13,697 nucleotides of DNA from JAWLCQ01 sp041687095 (GTDB taxonomy: Bacteria > Planctomycetota > Phycisphaerae > SM23-33). Positions within the stretch are counted from its first letter, which is position 1, and each line of letters begins with the position of its first letter. The notes below the pieces were generated by a model. It worked only from the letters and a program-made list of their open reading frames with translations. It did not search any database and was not told the origin of the DNA. Below, in pieces: positions 13,544 to 13,697 of this stretch. Position numbers and translations under genes: made by a program. Location of the stretch: NCBI GenBank assembly GCA_041687095.1, contig JAWLCQ010000135.1, forward strand, positions 1-13,697. Direction: 5' to 3'.

Positions 13544-13575
13544 CGTGGGTTGCGAAGCGAAGCGGAGCAACCACG
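13544..13575. repeat. Short hairpin repeat downstream of the response regulator
   Basis: CGTGGGTTGC (13544-13553) pairs with GCAACCACG (13567-13575), with one bulged G. The same GCGGGTGCCGTGG-type sequence recurs at 13601-13610. It resembles the short palindromic repeats common in planctomycete intergenic DNA. It lies 63 nt past the stop and could end transcription. Confidence 0.5.
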
Positions 13576-13604
13576 TCCAAGCGGGTGCCACGTCCAAGCG
13601 GGTG
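13571..13604. repeat. Perfect 17-bp tandem duplication
   Basis: The unit CCACGTCCAAGCGGGTG occurs twice back to back (13571-13587 and 13588-13604) without a mismatch. Perfect identity suggests a recent duplication. The first copy overlaps the right arm of the neighbouring hairpin. Confidence 0.7.
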
Positions 13605-13613
13605 CCGTGGTTT

Positions 13614-13697
13614 GCGTGCAGCCTGTAAGGCTGCGTGTCTTGCCGGTGAAAGTCCGGCCGCGGGAATTGGCTGTTTGCCCGCGTAGTGATATCCAAC
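13614..13697 (+). ncRNA. Structured RNA-like region, possible start of a group II intron
   Basis: Three hairpins follow one another with almost no gap. They are GCAGCC/GGCTGC (13618-13634, loop TGTAA), GCCGG/CCGGC (13642-13658, loop TGAAAGT), and CGCGGG/CCCGCG (13659-13683). The GGTGAAAGTCC string is, from memory, common in domain I of bacterial group II introns, and GTGCAG near 13616-13621 could be the 5' splice end. The window stops before any diagnostic domain (EBS, domain V, reverse transcriptase), so this is tentative. Another structured RNA or repeat is possible. Confidence 0.3.

Overview
The window reads as a high-G+C, accessory-poor stretch of a Planctomycetota chromosome, most likely class Phycisphaerae or a relative. 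The basis is one secreted protein with a planctomycete-style PEP-CTERM sorting tail, a MoxR ATPase paired with an exported HEAT-repeat protein, very G/C-rich third codon positions, and intergenic spaces crowded with palindromic repeats. The taxonomic call is inference; there is no rRNA or tRNA.

Layout, left to right. (1) 1-426: no gene; a large imperfect palindrome at 98-301. (2) 427-1404 (+): a FolD-family methylene-tetrahydrofolate dehydrogenase with two altered active-site residues. (3) 1405-1765: hairpins, one copy of a REP-like element, and a TATAAT box 9 nt before the next gene. (4) 1766-2722 (+): holA, DNA polymerase III delta subunit. (5) 2896-4908 (-): an exported PEP-CTERM protein whose N-terminal half looks like a trypsin-fold serine protease, convergent with holA across a strong hairpin and preceded by a near-consensus sigma-70 promoter (TTGACA-17-TATCAT). 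(6) 5066-5308: a 243-bp palindromic element. (7) 5373-6723 (+): thiamine thiazole operon in the order promoter, 8-codon leader ORF, thiS, a small two-helix membrane protein, thiG. (8) 6873-7337 (+): an unrecognised three-helix membrane protein boxed in by palindromic repeats at both ends. (9) 7634-9604 (+): a DinG/XPD-type iron-sulfur helicase. (10) 9605-9950: AT-richer inverted repeat array. (11) 9996-12630 (+): a MoxR AAA+ ATPase gene overlapping a gene for an exported HEAT-repeat protein, followed by a nested terminator hairpin. (12) 12836-13480 (+): a NarL/FixJ-type response regulator. (13) 13481-13697: short repeats, then three consecutive hairpins running off the window edge that look like structured RNA, possibly the 5' part of a group II intron.

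Most genes are housekeeping (one-carbon metabolism, replication, thiamine, helicase). The more unusual content lies in four places: the FolD active site, the protease-like PEP-CTERM protein, the MoxR/HEAT pair, and the intergenic repeats. At least five structurally similar but sequence-distinct palindromic element families occupy nearly every gap, two of them with base-pair-preserving changes between copies.
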